64,000 nucleotides of DNA from Njordibacter sp937773555 (GTDB lineage Bacteria; Pseudomonadota; Gammaproteobacteria; Pseudomonadales; Balneatricaceae), in contig NZ_CP159830.1 of the NCBI RefSeq assembly GCF_047730085.1, positions 2,790,001 through 2,854,000 on the forward strand. Direction: 5' to 3'. The stretch's first letter is position 1. Every line of letters starts with the position of its first letter. A program made the translations under genes and the position numbers. Shown in pieces: positions 17,016-25,650 of the stretch. The notes beneath the pieces were generated by a model. The model did no database searches and had not been told where the DNA came from. It saw nothing but the letters and a program-made list of their open reading frames with translations.

Positions 17016-18014
17016 ATGACTGCGTTCGGCACACAATTTGTCCCTGAAATGGCTTTAACTACTTTTGACGGCAACAAATGGAGCACTCCAAGTTTAGTGC
17101 CAAGCGACAGTATTTCCTTTCATCCTGGGGCCCATGTATTGCATTACGCTAGTACTTGTTTTGAGGGATTAAAGGCGTTTCGTCACCCCAATGGTAGCAA
17201 TCACATATTTCGCATGGACCAAAATATCGAACGCATGGCACAAAGTAGCCGTTTGTTATCTTTACCGGCAGTAGATAAAAACATGCTTAGCACCATGATC
17301 CTTGACTTGGTGAGCCGTTACGCCGATGAAATTCCTGCGTCTCCAGGCACTCTATATTTGCGACCCACTCATTTAGGTACAGAGGCTGCCATCGGCAAAG
17401 CTGCTGCGCCTTCTGCTCACTCTATGCTCTATGTATTGGCTTCACCTGTAGGTGATTATTTTGCTGGCGGTGATGCCACATTGCGCATACTCATTGATGA
17501 AGTGGGCATGCGCTGCGCACCCCACATGGGCATGGTAAAAAGTGGAGGTAACTATGCCAGTGCCTTACAAATGTTAAATAAGGCGAGGGTTGAGCATAAG
17601 GCTGACCAAGTATTATTCTGTCCTGATGGTGATGTTCAGGAAACAGCGGCCACTAACTTTATGTTGATTGAAGGTAATGAGCTAGTGACTAAAGCCTTAG
17701 ATTCGACCTTTTTACATGGCGTTACCCGAGCATCCGTGCTCACCTTAGCTGCTGAAATGGGGCTGACTGTAAGCGAGCGCAACCTCAGTGTTGCTGAGTT
17801 AATTGAACGTAGTGCTCAACCTGGTGCAGAGGCTGCTCTCTCAGGCACTGCTGCGGTACTCACGCCAGTGGGCACGTTAATCCACCAAGGTAAGGACTAT
17901 ACCTTAGGTACAGGTAAGCCAGGCCCCATCACCATTAAGTTACGTAAAGCCCTCAATGACATACAGTTTGGCCTCGCTGATGATCGCTTTGGTTGGTTAA
18001 CCCAGGTTTCATAA
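17016..18014 (+). CDS. ilvE: Branched-chain amino-acid aminotransferase
   Basis: This fold-type IV PLP aminotransferase interconverts leucine, isoleucine and valine with their 2-oxo acids. The protein has 332 residues. It shows LHYASTCFEGLKAFR near residue 45, LYLRPTHLGTE near 114, and the PLP lysine in HMGMVKSGGNYASAL (about K175). VQETAATNFM carries the partner Glu, and LSGTAAVLTPVG lies near the C-terminus. It is divergent from cbtB, sharing a gap of nearly 400 bases that also holds the riboswitch. It is probably a single-gene unit and not part of the cobalamin block. Confidence 0.93.
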   Translation: MTAFGTQFVPEMALTTFDGNKWSTPSLVPSDSISFHPGAHVLHYASTCFEGLKAFRHPNGSNHIFRMDQNIERMAQSSRLLSLPAVDKNMLSTMILDLVSRYADEIPASPGTLYLRPTHLGTEAAIGKAAAPSAHSMLYVLASPVGDYFAGGDATLRILIDEVGMRCAPHMGMVKSGGNYASALQMLNKARVEHKADQVLFCPDGDVQETAATNFMLIEGNELVTKALDSTFLHGVTRASVLTLAAEMGLTVSERNLSVAELIERSAQPGAEAALSGTAAVLTPVGTLIHQGKDYTLGTGKPGPITIKLRKALNDIQFGLADDRFGWLTQVS

Positions 18015-18039
18015 ACCATAACAACCTATGCCTTTTTAG

Positions 18040-19344
18040 TTAGCCCAGCACTGTTCCTGTGCTGTTTGGGTTTATTTTACGATTACGAGAAAATACGCCC
18101 AAATTAATGGCACGGCCGGAGTATTTAAGGTTAAACACCACAGGTTCTAGATCGTGGTCGTGCCCATCTTCACAAGCCATAATTAATTGTGCCATCATCT
18201 CACTGACGATAGGCGCGTTTTTAAATTGGTTGCCACTGGTGCCAATAGCCATGTAATAACCAGGCACACAAGATTTATCATAAATTGGGGCCCAGTCTGG
18301 GGTCACATCATACAATTCAACCACTCCTTTAGCCTGGTTGGGAATAGGCAGTGTTTGGATGCGCTGAGCTAAACGTAGGGCCTGCACCCGCCATTGATCT
18401 GTAAAATCTTTATTGTAGTCATCCGGGTCAACCCACTGCTGATCATCGCAGTCAGGGTCTTCACTACCAATAAGTATATGATTGCCTGTTTCTGGACGAC
18501 AATAGGCATGAATATCACTGTCAGAACAAACGCAGCCTTGTTGTTCAAAATTAAAGCCAGAAGGTGAAGGCACATGCGCCACTTCGTGCCGTAAGGCCCG
18601 AGTGGTGATCTTCATATCTTTCTCAGCACCCACCATCGCATTTATTTTTGCTGAATGAGGTCCTGCCGCATTCACTACAACAGGGGCATCAATTTGATCT
18701 CCATTAACCAAAGTAACACCAACAACCCGCCCATCTTGCTGCCGTATAGACGCCACTTTAGTGTTAAATTGAAAACTTGAACCTTGGGCCTCGGCAGCCC
18801 GCTGTAGGTTATGTGTCGCCAATTGTGGGTCACTGACGTAGCCGCCATCAGGGAAAAATACACCACCACCAATTTTTTTGCCATTAGCTTCACCAAAGCC
18901 TTCGTCGTCTGGACGCTTAGCTGGCGTATAGGATTCTAAGTTAAAAATAGGCATGCGGGCTAGATACTGCGCCTGATCCAATTCTTGGTAAGGAGCTCCA
19001 ATGGTGTCTAAAATAGCCATAGTAGGCCGCAAGTGTTGATTATTATCAGTTTTTGCCACCAAACAACCTACAGCATGGTACTTAATGTGGCCACGCTCAT
19101 CTTCTGCTTGCAAAAACTCACTCCAATTGCTCCAGTAAAGGTGGCTTTCGTGAGCTATAGCACTGGTCTCAATAGTGGAGTAATAAGGCCTAATAATGGC
19201 ACAGGAGCCGCTAGTGCTGCCATAGCCTGCAGCTGGTAAGGAATCAATATTGAGTGTTTTTTTACCTTTTCGAGCTAAACCCAAAGCGATAGCTGCACCA
19301 ATAATACCAGCGCCTATAATAATAGCGTCATACCTTTTATTCAT
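18040..19344 (-). CDS. FAD-dependent amino-acid/amine oxidoreductase (DAO family)
   Basis: This is a soluble flavoenzyme of 434 residues. The N-terminal Rossmann motif IIIGAGIIGAAIALGLARKG binds FAD, followed by GSTSGSCAIIRPYYS and a C-terminal GTSGNQFKNAPIVSE block that closes the FAD site. It resembles sarcosine oxidase beta and related N-methyl amino-acid oxidases or dehydrogenases. The ATG at 19344 has AGAGGA seven bases upstream and is preferred to a start at 19380. It is the last gene of the seven-gene operon that begins with the ABC ATPase. An N-methylated or D-amino-acid substrate is plausible but not shown. Confidence 0.82.
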   Translation of the reverse strand: MNKRYDAIIIGAGIIGAAIALGLARKGKKTLNIDSLPAAGYGSTSGSCAIIRPYYSTIETSAIAHESHLYWSNWSEFLQAEDERGHIKYHAVGCLVAKTDNNQHLRPTMAILDTIGAPYQELDQAQYLARMPIFNLESYTPAKRPDDEGFGEANGKKIGGGVFFPDGGYVSDPQLATHNLQRAAEAQGSSFQFNTKVASIRQQDGRVVGVTLVNGDQIDAPVVVNAAGPHSAKINAMVGAEKDMKITTRALRHEVAHVPSPSGFNFEQQGCVCSDSDIHAYCRPETGNHILIGSEDPDCDDQQWVDPDDYNKDFTDQWRVQALRLAQRIQTLPIPNQAKGVVELYDVTPDWAPIYDKSCVPGYYMAIGTSGNQFKNAPIVSEMMAQLIMACEDGHDHDLEPVVFNLKYSGRAINLGVFSRNRKINPNSTGTVLG

Positions 19345-19387
19345 CAATTTATCCTCTTTAAGCTCTATGAGCCACTCCATGTTTAAG

Positions 19388-20437
19388 TTATAGAAGTTTT
19401 AATTCTGGCCAACATTGTCCTACCTTAGCAATAGCGCTAAAGTTGCACGCCATTAAGTGTCTGTCTTGCAACAAGGCTACGCCATCAATCTTGACAGTGG
19501 GGTCTTCCACCATGCCGCAAATTTCACCCGGTGGGTAATTACCACAGGTGTGGAAGTGCAAAAAGCGAGGACTTGTAAACATCGTGTTAGCCCAGCGGTC
19601 TAAATCTACCTGGGGGTTCAATGGGTGCGCTGTGGCCGGATGAAGCCCAAAATGCCAGGAGTCTACTAACCACGGATCAATATTGAACTGGCTTGCCACT
19701 CTTTTATAATGATCTTCAGCAGCAAGAATGTCAGCTGCATCGCCTTGAAATGAACAAATTCGCCCTTTGTCTATTACTGCAATAATACCCTCGGGCAACG
19801 GCAGGCACGCGGGTGAATATACTTTGGAACTAGTTGGCGCTAAGCCATGGCGAAATGCAACTTGGCCACTGAATGTATTGGCAGAAATGGGTTTACTAAC
19901 TGCAGCTGGAAAGCGAACCATTGCGACATCTGTAGAGCCTTGGCCTATAGATTTAGACGGCTTTCCAACCAACTGAGTACCAAAGGGGCAAGTGATTTCA
20001 ATATGTTTGGCACTATCAAAAATCTCATTTACTGCTGTGTTTAGCGCCACCATTGCCGCATGGGGCACGGTACCCAAACCACTTTGCAACTGTTCCTTAG
20101 TGCGGGCGTAAGTCATCAGTTTTCTTGGCCCTTGTTCATCAGTCTCAAACCGATCTTGGTCGCCAATGCGTGCTAAAAATATAATCCAATCCCAATGCTG
20201 ATCTTTTAACATCTGCTCTAATTTTGGGTGTGGGCTGTTGGTTGGCTCTTTAACCTTTAGCACCTCAACCACTACTCCAAGCTTGTCAACTGCGAAGGCA
20301 TGGAGCGCCTTAGGTAGATCGCTATCGTACCAACCATACTTTGGGTTTTCCTGCACCAGAAGCACCCGCTGCCCGGGCTTTAGGTCCATTGCTCCTTGCA
20401 AAATATTGGTTAAACCTAGGTCTAAATTAGTTTTCAT
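19388..20437 (-). CDS. M29-like (thermophilic aminopeptidase / NicX-type) metalloprotein
   Basis: The 349-residue protein resembles the family that unites M29 aminopeptidases and the non-haem dioxygenase NicX. Visible points are an N-terminal LKPGQRVLLVQE, a mid-protein ITCPFGTQLVG, an EGIIAVIDKGRICSF strand, WHFGLHPATAHP in place of the usual HIGWG-type histidine motif, and PRFLHFHTCGNYPPGEIC near the C-terminus. These histidines could bind a metal. The match to either functional branch is loose. It overlaps the XRE-cupin gene by four bases. Whether it is a peptidase or a ring-cleaving oxygenase cannot be decided by eye. Confidence 0.6.
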   Translation of the reverse strand: MKTNLDLGLTNILQGAMDLKPGQRVLLVQENPKYGWYDSDLPKALHAFAVDKLGVVVEVLKVKEPTNSPHPKLEQMLKDQHWDWIIFLARIGDQDRFETDEQGPRKLMTYARTKEQLQSGLGTVPHAAMVALNTAVNEIFDSAKHIEITCPFGTQLVGKPSKSIGQGSTDVAMVRFPAAVSKPISANTFSGQVAFRHGLAPTSSKVYSPACLPLPEGIIAVIDKGRICSFQGDAADILAAEDHYKRVASQFNIDPWLVDSWHFGLHPATAHPLNPQVDLDRWANTMFTSPRFLHFHTCGNYPPGEICGMVEDPTVKIDGVALLQDRHLMACNFSAIAKVGQCWPELKLL

Positions 20438-21021
20438 CGCCGCTCTGCCTGCACCGTTAAAAACGTAAAGGTTTCAGTGACTACTTCAGTAAAACCATGA
20501 CTTAATTCTGCATCAACACTGATGCTATCGCCTGGATTCAACAAAAAGTCACGCTGACCATATTGGTAAATAGCCTGCCCTTGCAGGGCATATACAAAGA
20601 CAACTCCATGGCTAACATACTGCGGAGGATGGGACTCTTGCCGCACTAGAGTGACGGATCTTGCCTCAAATTGCAGTTCACTCCGGGTATGTTGAGCCAA
20701 ACTAACATATTGATGACTATGGTTTCCCACAATGCGAGTAGAGACTAGGCCTTCGCCACTCTTAACGTGGGTATAGTCAGAATGTTCTGTTGCGATCTCT
20801 CGAAACAGACTCACCAATGGCACATTGAGTGCCTGACTAAGTGCACTCAAGGTGGCCATTGAAGCCGATGCGTGGCCTCGTTCAAGGCGGCTTATCATGG
20901 CTGCAGATACGCCAGACTTTTGTGCCAGGGCGCGTGCAGTGAGGTTATGGGATTTTCGAATGTCACGTAAGGCCGACCCTAGTGCTACATCAAGGTTGTT
21001 AGACGTTTCTATTTCACTCAT
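20434..21021 (-). CDS. XRE-family regulator with C-terminal cupin domain
   Basis: This is a 195-residue DNA-binding regulator. A lambda-Cro-type helix-turn-helix occupies residues 13-70 (LTARALAQKSGVSAAMISRL), followed by a cupin from about residue 85 to the end with the GDSISVDAELSHGF strand-turn pattern. Such proteins often control amine or amino-acid catabolic operons and sense a metabolite in the cupin. It lies inside the operon it probably regulates, after the oxygenase gene and overlapping the M29-like gene. The TGCAAT repeats at 24110-24153 are a candidate target. Confidence 0.85.
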   Translation of the reverse strand: MSEIETSNNLDVALGSALRDIRKSHNLTARALAQKSGVSAAMISRLERGHASASMATLSALSQALNVPLVSLFREIATEHSDYTHVKSGEGLVSTRIVGNHSHQYVSLAQHTRSELQFEARSVTLVRQESHPPQYVSHGVVFVYALQGQAIYQYGQRDFLLNPGDSISVDAELSHGFTEVVTETFTFLTVQAERR

Positions 21022-21024
21022 AGG

Positions 21025-21972
21025 TTAATTCCGGTATGAAAAGGCTTTCTTAAAACGCCTATCCAGATAGTCACCACAGGTAATAGCGGCTAGGTCACCC
21101 TTATAATTGGTGCCAATAACAGACCTTGGGTCTATTACCGTCTCTGGGTTAGGGTCATAAGCCAATACTATGGATAATCGTTCGTACCCCGAACTATTTA
21201 TTACACGATGAGGCGTTGACTTGTAGGCACCATCAGTCCAATGACTGAGCAGGTCACCCACATTAACTACCAAACTACCTTCAATAGGTGGAGCCTCTAG
21301 CCACTGGCCGTTAACGTCCTGTACCTGCAGGCCACCCACTTGGTCTTGGCAAAGTAAAGTTAAGGTTCCAAAGTCAGTGTGTGGGCCCACCCCAAATTGG
21401 TTGGGATTGTTATCTTCCTGATTAGGATAATAGACTAATGAAGCTCGACTTAAAGGCTTCTCAGTCGTCTTTAAAAAGAAGCCCTCTTCCAGCCCAAGGC
21501 CCAGTGCAAAACCACGCATTAGATGGTGAGCAACCTCATGGGCCTGTGTTAAGTAGGCACTACCTAGGGTCTTAAGCTGCGGTACAAAGTCTGGCCAAGT
21601 ATTGCTACCTCGCAAAAAGTGGTCCTCTTGGTGGCACACATCTTCAATACCCCAGATATAACTTTCTTTGAAATCAGACAGTGCCTTATCATCCATTTTT
21701 GCCTGCCCAGAACCCAACCATCCACGGTGATTTTGCGATACCCCTACCAATTTTTTTTGCTCTGCAGGGGCACGGAAAAATGCCAATCCAGATTGATAGA
21801 GTTGTTTAATTAGGCGAGGATCTAAGCCATGACCGGTAATATATAAAAACCCCAACTCTTGGCTTGCTTGGTGTAAGCTCTTCGCCACCTCAATATCAGC
21901 TTCTCCATTCACCAAAGAGGAGATATCAATCACAGGTATTTGGTCAGCACTCACTTGGGTTACCTTAGCCAT
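21025..21972 (-). CDS. 2-oxoglutarate/Fe(II) oxygenase, isopenicillin-N-synthase family
   Basis: This non-haem iron oxygenase has 315 residues. The facial triad is visible: H198 and D200 in VGPHTDFGTLTLL, and H255 in STPHRVIN. The 2-oxoglutarate-binding region SGYERLSI follows. The N-terminal DIOX_N domain starts IPVIDISSLV and has GFLYITGHGL. Family members hydroxylate or oxidatively demethylate small molecules; the substrate is unknown. The ATG at 21972 is preferred to a TTG six bases earlier. It begins three bases after the AhpD-like gene. The operon suggests action on an imported amino-acid-like compound. Confidence 0.87.
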   Translation of the reverse strand: MAKVTQVSADQIPVIDISSLVNGEADIEVAKSLHQASQELGFLYITGHGLDPRLIKQLYQSGLAFFRAPAEQKKLVGVSQNHRGWLGSGQAKMDDKALSDFKESYIWGIEDVCHQEDHFLRGSNTWPDFVPQLKTLGSAYLTQAHEVAHHLMRGFALGLGLEEGFFLKTTEKPLSRASLVYYPNQEDNNPNQFGVGPHTDFGTLTLLCQDQVGGLQVQDVNGQWLEAPPIEGSLVVNVGDLLSHWTDGAYKSTPHRVINSSGYERLSIVLAYDPNPETVIDPRSVIGTNYKGDLAAITCGDYLDRRFKKAFSYRN

Positions 21973-21974
21973 AA

Positions 21975-22559
21975 TCAATCACTACTCCCGCTATAGTAAC
22001 CAACAGTATCTCCATCTGTTGTGACTCCCAGGCCATTCAAACACCGATTCACATAGCTAAAATAACCTATAATTTGATTAGCCTCTAAAATTTCACCATC
22101 ACTTAGCCCAGCGTTTTGCAGGGCTTGCACATCTGCTTGCACCATAGCAGCCGGTGTAAGTGTTAACTTTTGGGTGTAGTACATTAGGGCTAATTCAGCA
22201 CCCTCAAATACTTGCTGTGGGCGCTGTCGACGAAGTGCCTTCTCAACGTCTAAAGCACGCTCTGGGCTACCTATTAAATGACTCGCATTAGCCCAATGGT
22301 TCGCATAAGAATAAGAGCATTCATTGAGCATTGACACATAAGAGCCAATGACCTCCTGCAACCACATAGGTAGGGTGTTGGCGTCATCGTGTAATGCAGC
22401 ACGATATAATTTTACATGGCCAAGCATGGTATTAGGCCGCAGAGAGTGGACCCTCATCACGTTGTCCACTGTGCCGTGAGGAGTTCGAGCCAAGCTCAAA
22501 GCGTCCATTAGTTCTGGGCTTGCAACGTCATCATTAATCATTTCTATCCAAGCACTCAT
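21975..22559 (-). CDS. AhpD/CMD-like peroxidase-related protein lacking the second cysteine
   Basis: The all-helical 194-residue protein resembles uncharacterised peroxidase-related AhpD-fold proteins. The usual catalytic motif ExCxYCxxH appears here as ECSYSYANH at residues 80-88, so the first cysteine (C81) and histidine (H88) are kept but the second cysteine is serine (S84). This would prevent the standard CxxC disulfide chemistry. It sits between the ABC permease and the oxygenase, with gaps of 14 and 2 bases. It may be a non-redox member of the family or use only one thiol. The family call is reasonable; the function is open. Confidence 0.72.
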   Translation of the reverse strand: MSAWIEMINDDVASPELMDALSLARTPHGTVDNVMRVHSLRPNTMLGHVKLYRAALHDDANTLPMWLQEVIGSYVSMLNECSYSYANHWANASHLIGSPERALDVEKALRRQRPQQVFEGAELALMYYTQKLTLTPAAMVQADVQALQNAGLSDGEILEANQIIGYFSYVNRCLNGLGVTTDGDTVGYYSGSSD

Positions 22560-22573
22560 TAACTCTACCTCCT

Positions 22574-23311
22574 CTACCTTTCATCGCTTTGCATACGCGA
22601 CTCAAACCAACGAAACACCCCAGACACTGCTAAAATTAACACCAGGTATTCGAGCACTAAAATGGTATAAATCTCAAGCGGGCGGTATTCGGTCACTACA
22701 AGCTCATTGGCCTTGCGAGTAAGTTCCTGCATTCCAATAACTGATACCAACGATGACATTTTTAGCATGTACACAAACTGGTTCCCCAACGCTGGCAGGA
22801 TTCGTTTGATGGCCTGCGGCAAAATCACAAACCGCATTGTGTCTACGTAATTTAGTGATAAGGTACGAGCCGCTTCATATTGACCCCGGTTGACCGACTG
22901 AATCCCAGCACGAAAAATCTCTGCCTGAAATGCGCTATCAGATAAGGCTAAAGCAAGAACACCTGCGCCAAATACACCAATACTAATGCCCATTAACTGG
23001 GGCAACCCGTAGTACACCCACAAAATTAGTACAAGAATAGGAACAGCTCGAACTACCTCAACGTAAACTCGGTTAAAACGACGCCAGCCCTTTGAAGAAG
23101 ACATCCCAGGTAGTGCCACCGCCAAGCCAACCACCATAGAGATAGCAATAGCCGTAAATGACATCAGTACGGTTTGCTCTAAGCCACTCAATAAAAATTT
23201 AAGGTTGGTCAGTCCAGTCTTAGTCGTTGGGTCAACAACATACCAGCCCCACTGATCGCTGCAAGACGATAATAAAGGAAGGCTTACTAGTAATAGGATT
23301 AATCTCTTCAT
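22574..23311 (-). CDS. Polar amino-acid ABC transporter permease (HisM/GlnP family)
   Basis: This inner-membrane permease of 245 residues has about five helices. The coupling EAA loop, EAARTLSLNYVDTMRFVILP, marks the polar-amino-acid type. The N-terminus is unusual: a lysine-arginine start, a leucine-rich helix and then LLSSCSD, which reads as a lipobox-like cysteine at about residue 17 before the first true transmembrane segment. It is ten bases downstream of the ATPase gene. Only one permease gene is present, so it probably forms a homodimer. The matching binding protein is the divergent gene at 24197. Confidence 0.87.
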   Translation of the reverse strand: MKRLILLLVSLPLLSSCSDQWGWYVVDPTTKTGLTNLKFLLSGLEQTVLMSFTAIAISMVVGLAVALPGMSSSKGWRRFNRVYVEVVRAVPILVLILWVYYGLPQLMGISIGVFGAGVLALALSDSAFQAEIFRAGIQSVNRGQYEAARTLSLNYVDTMRFVILPQAIKRILPALGNQFVYMLKMSSLVSVIGMQELTRKANELVVTEYRPLEIYTILVLEYLVLILAVSGVFRWFESRMQSDER

Positions 23312-23321
23312 TTTAGGCCTT

Positions 23322-24056
23322 TTAATGATGTAATATTTTGGCTAAAAACTGCTGACAACGCAGGCTTTCTGGGGCATTAAAGAACTTCTCAGGGGGCGAC
23401 TGTTCCACAATTTTCCCACCATCCATAAACACCATTGTGTCCGCTACTCGCTTGGCAAATCCCATTTCATGGGTCACACATATCATGGTAATACCACTGT
23501 CGGCTAAGCCCACCATCACTTCCAGCACCTCGTTAATCATTTCTGGATCCAGAGCCGAAGTGGGCTCATCGAATAAGATGATGTCAGGCTCCATACATAA
23601 GCTTCGTGCAATGGCCACGCGCTGTTGTTGGCCACCAGAGAGTTGACGGGGTAGCTTGTCAGCTTGTTCTGGAATTTGAACACGTTCCAGACAAGCGCGT
23701 GCCCGAGCCTCGGCATCGAGGCGACTTAGTTTGCTCACCCGCATAGGGCCAAGAGTAAGATTTTGCATTACTGTAAGGTGCGGAAATAAATTAAACTGTT
23801 GGAATACCATACCGATACGTGCGTCACGACTGCCATCAACTTCTACTTGCGCTATCGACACCTCTCCAGCTTGGATGTCCTCTAAGCCATTGATACTGCG
23901 TATTAAAGTAGACTTGCCAGAACCAGAAGGGCCACAGATGACCATCTTTTCACCTTCGTGGACTTGCAAAGACACCGAGTCCAAAGCTTTGAAGTCACCG
24001 AACAGTTTGTCGACGCCTTGCATGTTAATGACTACGCGAGAGTGGACTGAGGTCAT
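23322..24056 (-). CDS. Polar amino-acid ABC transporter ATP-binding protein
   Basis: This cytoplasmic ATPase has all motifs: Walker A GPSGSGKST, Q-loop MVFQQFNLFPHLTV, signature LSGGQQQR, Walker B IILFDEPTSALDPE, and the H-loop CVTHEMGFA. These are typical of the GlnQ/HisP class. I start it at the ATG at 24056, which has AGGAG eight bases upstream; a start at 24095 lacks such a site. It is the first gene of the seven-gene minus-strand operon and is divergent from the binding protein gene. Confidence 0.93.
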   Translation of the reverse strand: MTSVHSRVVINMQGVDKLFGDFKALDSVSLQVHEGEKMVICGPSGSGKSTLIRSINGLEDIQAGEVSIAQVEVDGSRDARIGMVFQQFNLFPHLTVMQNLTLGPMRVSKLSRLDAEARARACLERVQIPEQADKLPRQLSGGQQQRVAIARSLCMEPDIILFDEPTSALDPEMINEVLEVMVGLADSGITMICVTHEMGFAKRVADTMVFMDGGKIVEQSPPEKFFNAPESLRCQQFLAKILHH

Positions 24057-24109
24057 GCTGCTTGCTCCTTTTGATGGCGAAATTGATGTTAGCACCAGAT
24101 TTATTCATG

Positions 24110-24153
24110 TGCAATAAATTAATTCTCTTGCAATTTCTTGCTACTCCTGCAAT
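24110..24153. promoter_or_regulatory. Three TGCAAT motifs at 19-bp spacing (candidate operator array)
   Basis: The hexamer TGCAAT occurs at 24110, 24129 and 24148, exactly 19 bases apart, between the divergent ABC ATPase and binding protein genes. A fourth related AGCAAT is at 24162. Regular spacing in a short divergent promoter suggests cooperative binding of a regulator, perhaps the XRE-cupin protein of the operon. The repeat is seen directly; the binding role is inferred. Confidence 0.45.
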
Positions 24154-24196
24154 TATCTGTCAGCAATAAAGTAAAATTTAAAATAGGAGAAGTGTC

Positions 24197-24973
24197 ATGA
24201 TGAATATAAAAAAGTGGGCCCTAGCGGCGGCTATTGCCATTGCCGCCGCACCAGCTATGGCTGGCTCAGCACTGCAAGATATTTTGAGTGAAGGTGTATT
24301 AAAAGTAGGGACTACAGGAGACTGGAATCCCATGACGATGAAGGACCCAGCAACTAATTCCTATAAAGGTTACGACATTGACGTAATGACTGAGCTCGCA
24401 AAAGACCTAGGTGTTGAGGTAGAGTTTGTTGCTGCTGATTGGAAAACCCTAGTGAGTGGCGTTACGTCTGGAAAGTACCATATGACTGGCTCAGCTTCTA
24501 TTTCGCCAAAACGTGCCAAAGCGGCTGGTTATTCCATTAGCTACTTTTCGCTAGCTACAGTACCCCTCACTTTAACAAAAAATGCTGACCGTTTTCGTGA
24601 CTGGGCCGACCTAGATAAAGCCGGTGTTACCGTTGCTGCAACCTTAGGTACTACTCAAGAAAGCCAAGTAAAGCAATTCTTTCCTAATGCCAAGCATCAG
24701 ATTGTTGAGGCTCCTGCACGCGACTTCCAAGAAGTACTATCGATGAGGGCTGATGCTCACATCACGTCAAACGTGGAAGCTAAAAAGTTGGTTCTAAAGT
24801 ACCCACAGCTTATGATTGTACCTGTGGCTAAGCCAAAGGCTCCCACACCCATTGCTATGTTACTGCCGCAAGCAGATCAAGTATGGATTAACTACGTTAA
24901 TACGTGGATTAGCCTTAAAAAAGAGCGCGGTTTTTTTGACAAAATTGGTGCCAAGTGGCAACTTGCTCTATAA
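24197..24973 (+). CDS. Periplasmic amino-acid-type binding protein (SBP family 3)
   Basis: This is a secreted binding protein of 258 residues. A signal peptide is clear: lysines, a hydrophobic core and an AMA cleavage site near residue 22. The SBP_bac_3 fold shows VLKVGTTGDWNPMT at the start, GYDIDVMTELAKDLGV and LAKDL-type helix, then VTVAATLGTTQESQ at the second lobe. It resembles cyclohexadienyl-dehydratase-like members of the family, but transport is the natural role beside the divergent ATPase and permease genes. A ribosome-binding AGGAG lies just upstream of the first of two adjacent ATG codons. Confidence 0.9.
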   Translation: MMNIKKWALAAAIAIAAAPAMAGSALQDILSEGVLKVGTTGDWNPMTMKDPATNSYKGYDIDVMTELAKDLGVEVEFVAADWKTLVSGVTSGKYHMTGSASISPKRAKAAGYSISYFSLATVPLTLTKNADRFRDWADLDKAGVTVAATLGTTQESQVKQFFPNAKHQIVEAPARDFQEVLSMRADAHITSNVEAKKLVLKYPQLMIVPVAKPKAPTPIAMLLPQADQVWINYVNTWISLKKERGFFDKIGAKWQLAL

Positions 24974-25650
24974 CAGAAACTTCCCAGGAGACGCTGGGGG
25001 TCGACCCCAGCCTTCCTGAGCCACACCTCTGCGTGTACAGTGTGCCAGTGAGTTTATATTGCGCTAAGCTAAGATTGTTAATGCGCTTTAAAAGACTCAC
25101 ATGGGATGAACTGCCACCTCCTGGGGGTTATGGGTCACAAACCTATAGGGCATTGGTTCCAGCCGGTAGTTTGCCTGCCCTTCAAGTAGGGGAGCAGATT
25201 ATTGCTGACTCAGAGGCCATTGCTGAATACCTTGAAGAAAGCGTGCCTCTACCACCAGCTTTGCCCACAGATATTATGCAACGTGCTCAAGTGCGTGCAT
25301 TAGGGCGCTTTCACGACACAAAGTTAGAACCTTGCGTGCGGGTGTTATTTTCCGATATTGGCAAGCCACACCCCAATGACAGTGCTTTAGAGCAACTGCA
25401 ACAGCGCCTGGGGCAGTTGACCAGAGCCTTAGCATTACGTCCCAATATTCAGTTCTGCCTAGCCGATTGTGGCCTTATTGTGACCTTGGAATGGATTACT
25501 GTAATGTATGAAAGCTGGGAATTACCTCTCCCTTTTAAGAGAATCATCACTGACTATAAGCAAACCATGGAGGAACTTCCCTGGGTTGCGATGGAGTTAG
25601 ATACTTACAGGCCTTTATTAGCACAATGGATACAAGACAAGAACCCCTAG
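24955..25650 (+). CDS. Glutathione S-transferase-like protein
   Basis: The protein has a thioredoxin-like N-terminal domain starting at LCVYSVPVSLYCAKLR, with a Ser/Cys-type active-site region, then LVPAGSLPALQVGEQIIADS with the cis-proline and the ESEAIAEYLEE-like helix. A helical C-terminal domain follows. The start is unclear. A GTG at 24955 overlaps the binding-protein gene and reads through the hairpin at 24985-25018. A GTG at 25033, right before the first beta strand, is the better biological guess. It is followed by an overlap of 25 bases with the creatininase-family gene. Its substrate is unknown. Confidence 0.72.
   Translation: MATCSITETSQETLGVDPSLPEPHLCVYSVPVSLYCAKLRLLMRFKRLTWDELPPPGGYGSQTYRALVPAGSLPALQVGEQIIADSEAIAEYLEESVPLPPALPTDIMQRAQVRALGRFHDTKLEPCVRVLFSDIGKPHPNDSALEQLQQRLGQLTRALALRPNIQFCLADCGLIVTLEWITVMYESWELPLPFKRIITDYKQTMEELPWVAMELDTYRPLLAQWIQDKNP
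24985..25018 (+). promoter_or_regulatory. Strong hairpin just after the binding-protein gene
   Basis: GCTGGGG (24993-24999) pairs perfectly with CCCCAGC (25005-25011) around a GTCGA loop, with an outer CAGGA/TCCTG pair at 24985-24989 and 25014-25018. It starts 12 bases after the stop and has no T run. It may protect the 3' end of the binding-protein message and lower expression of the following genes. Confidence 0.6.
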
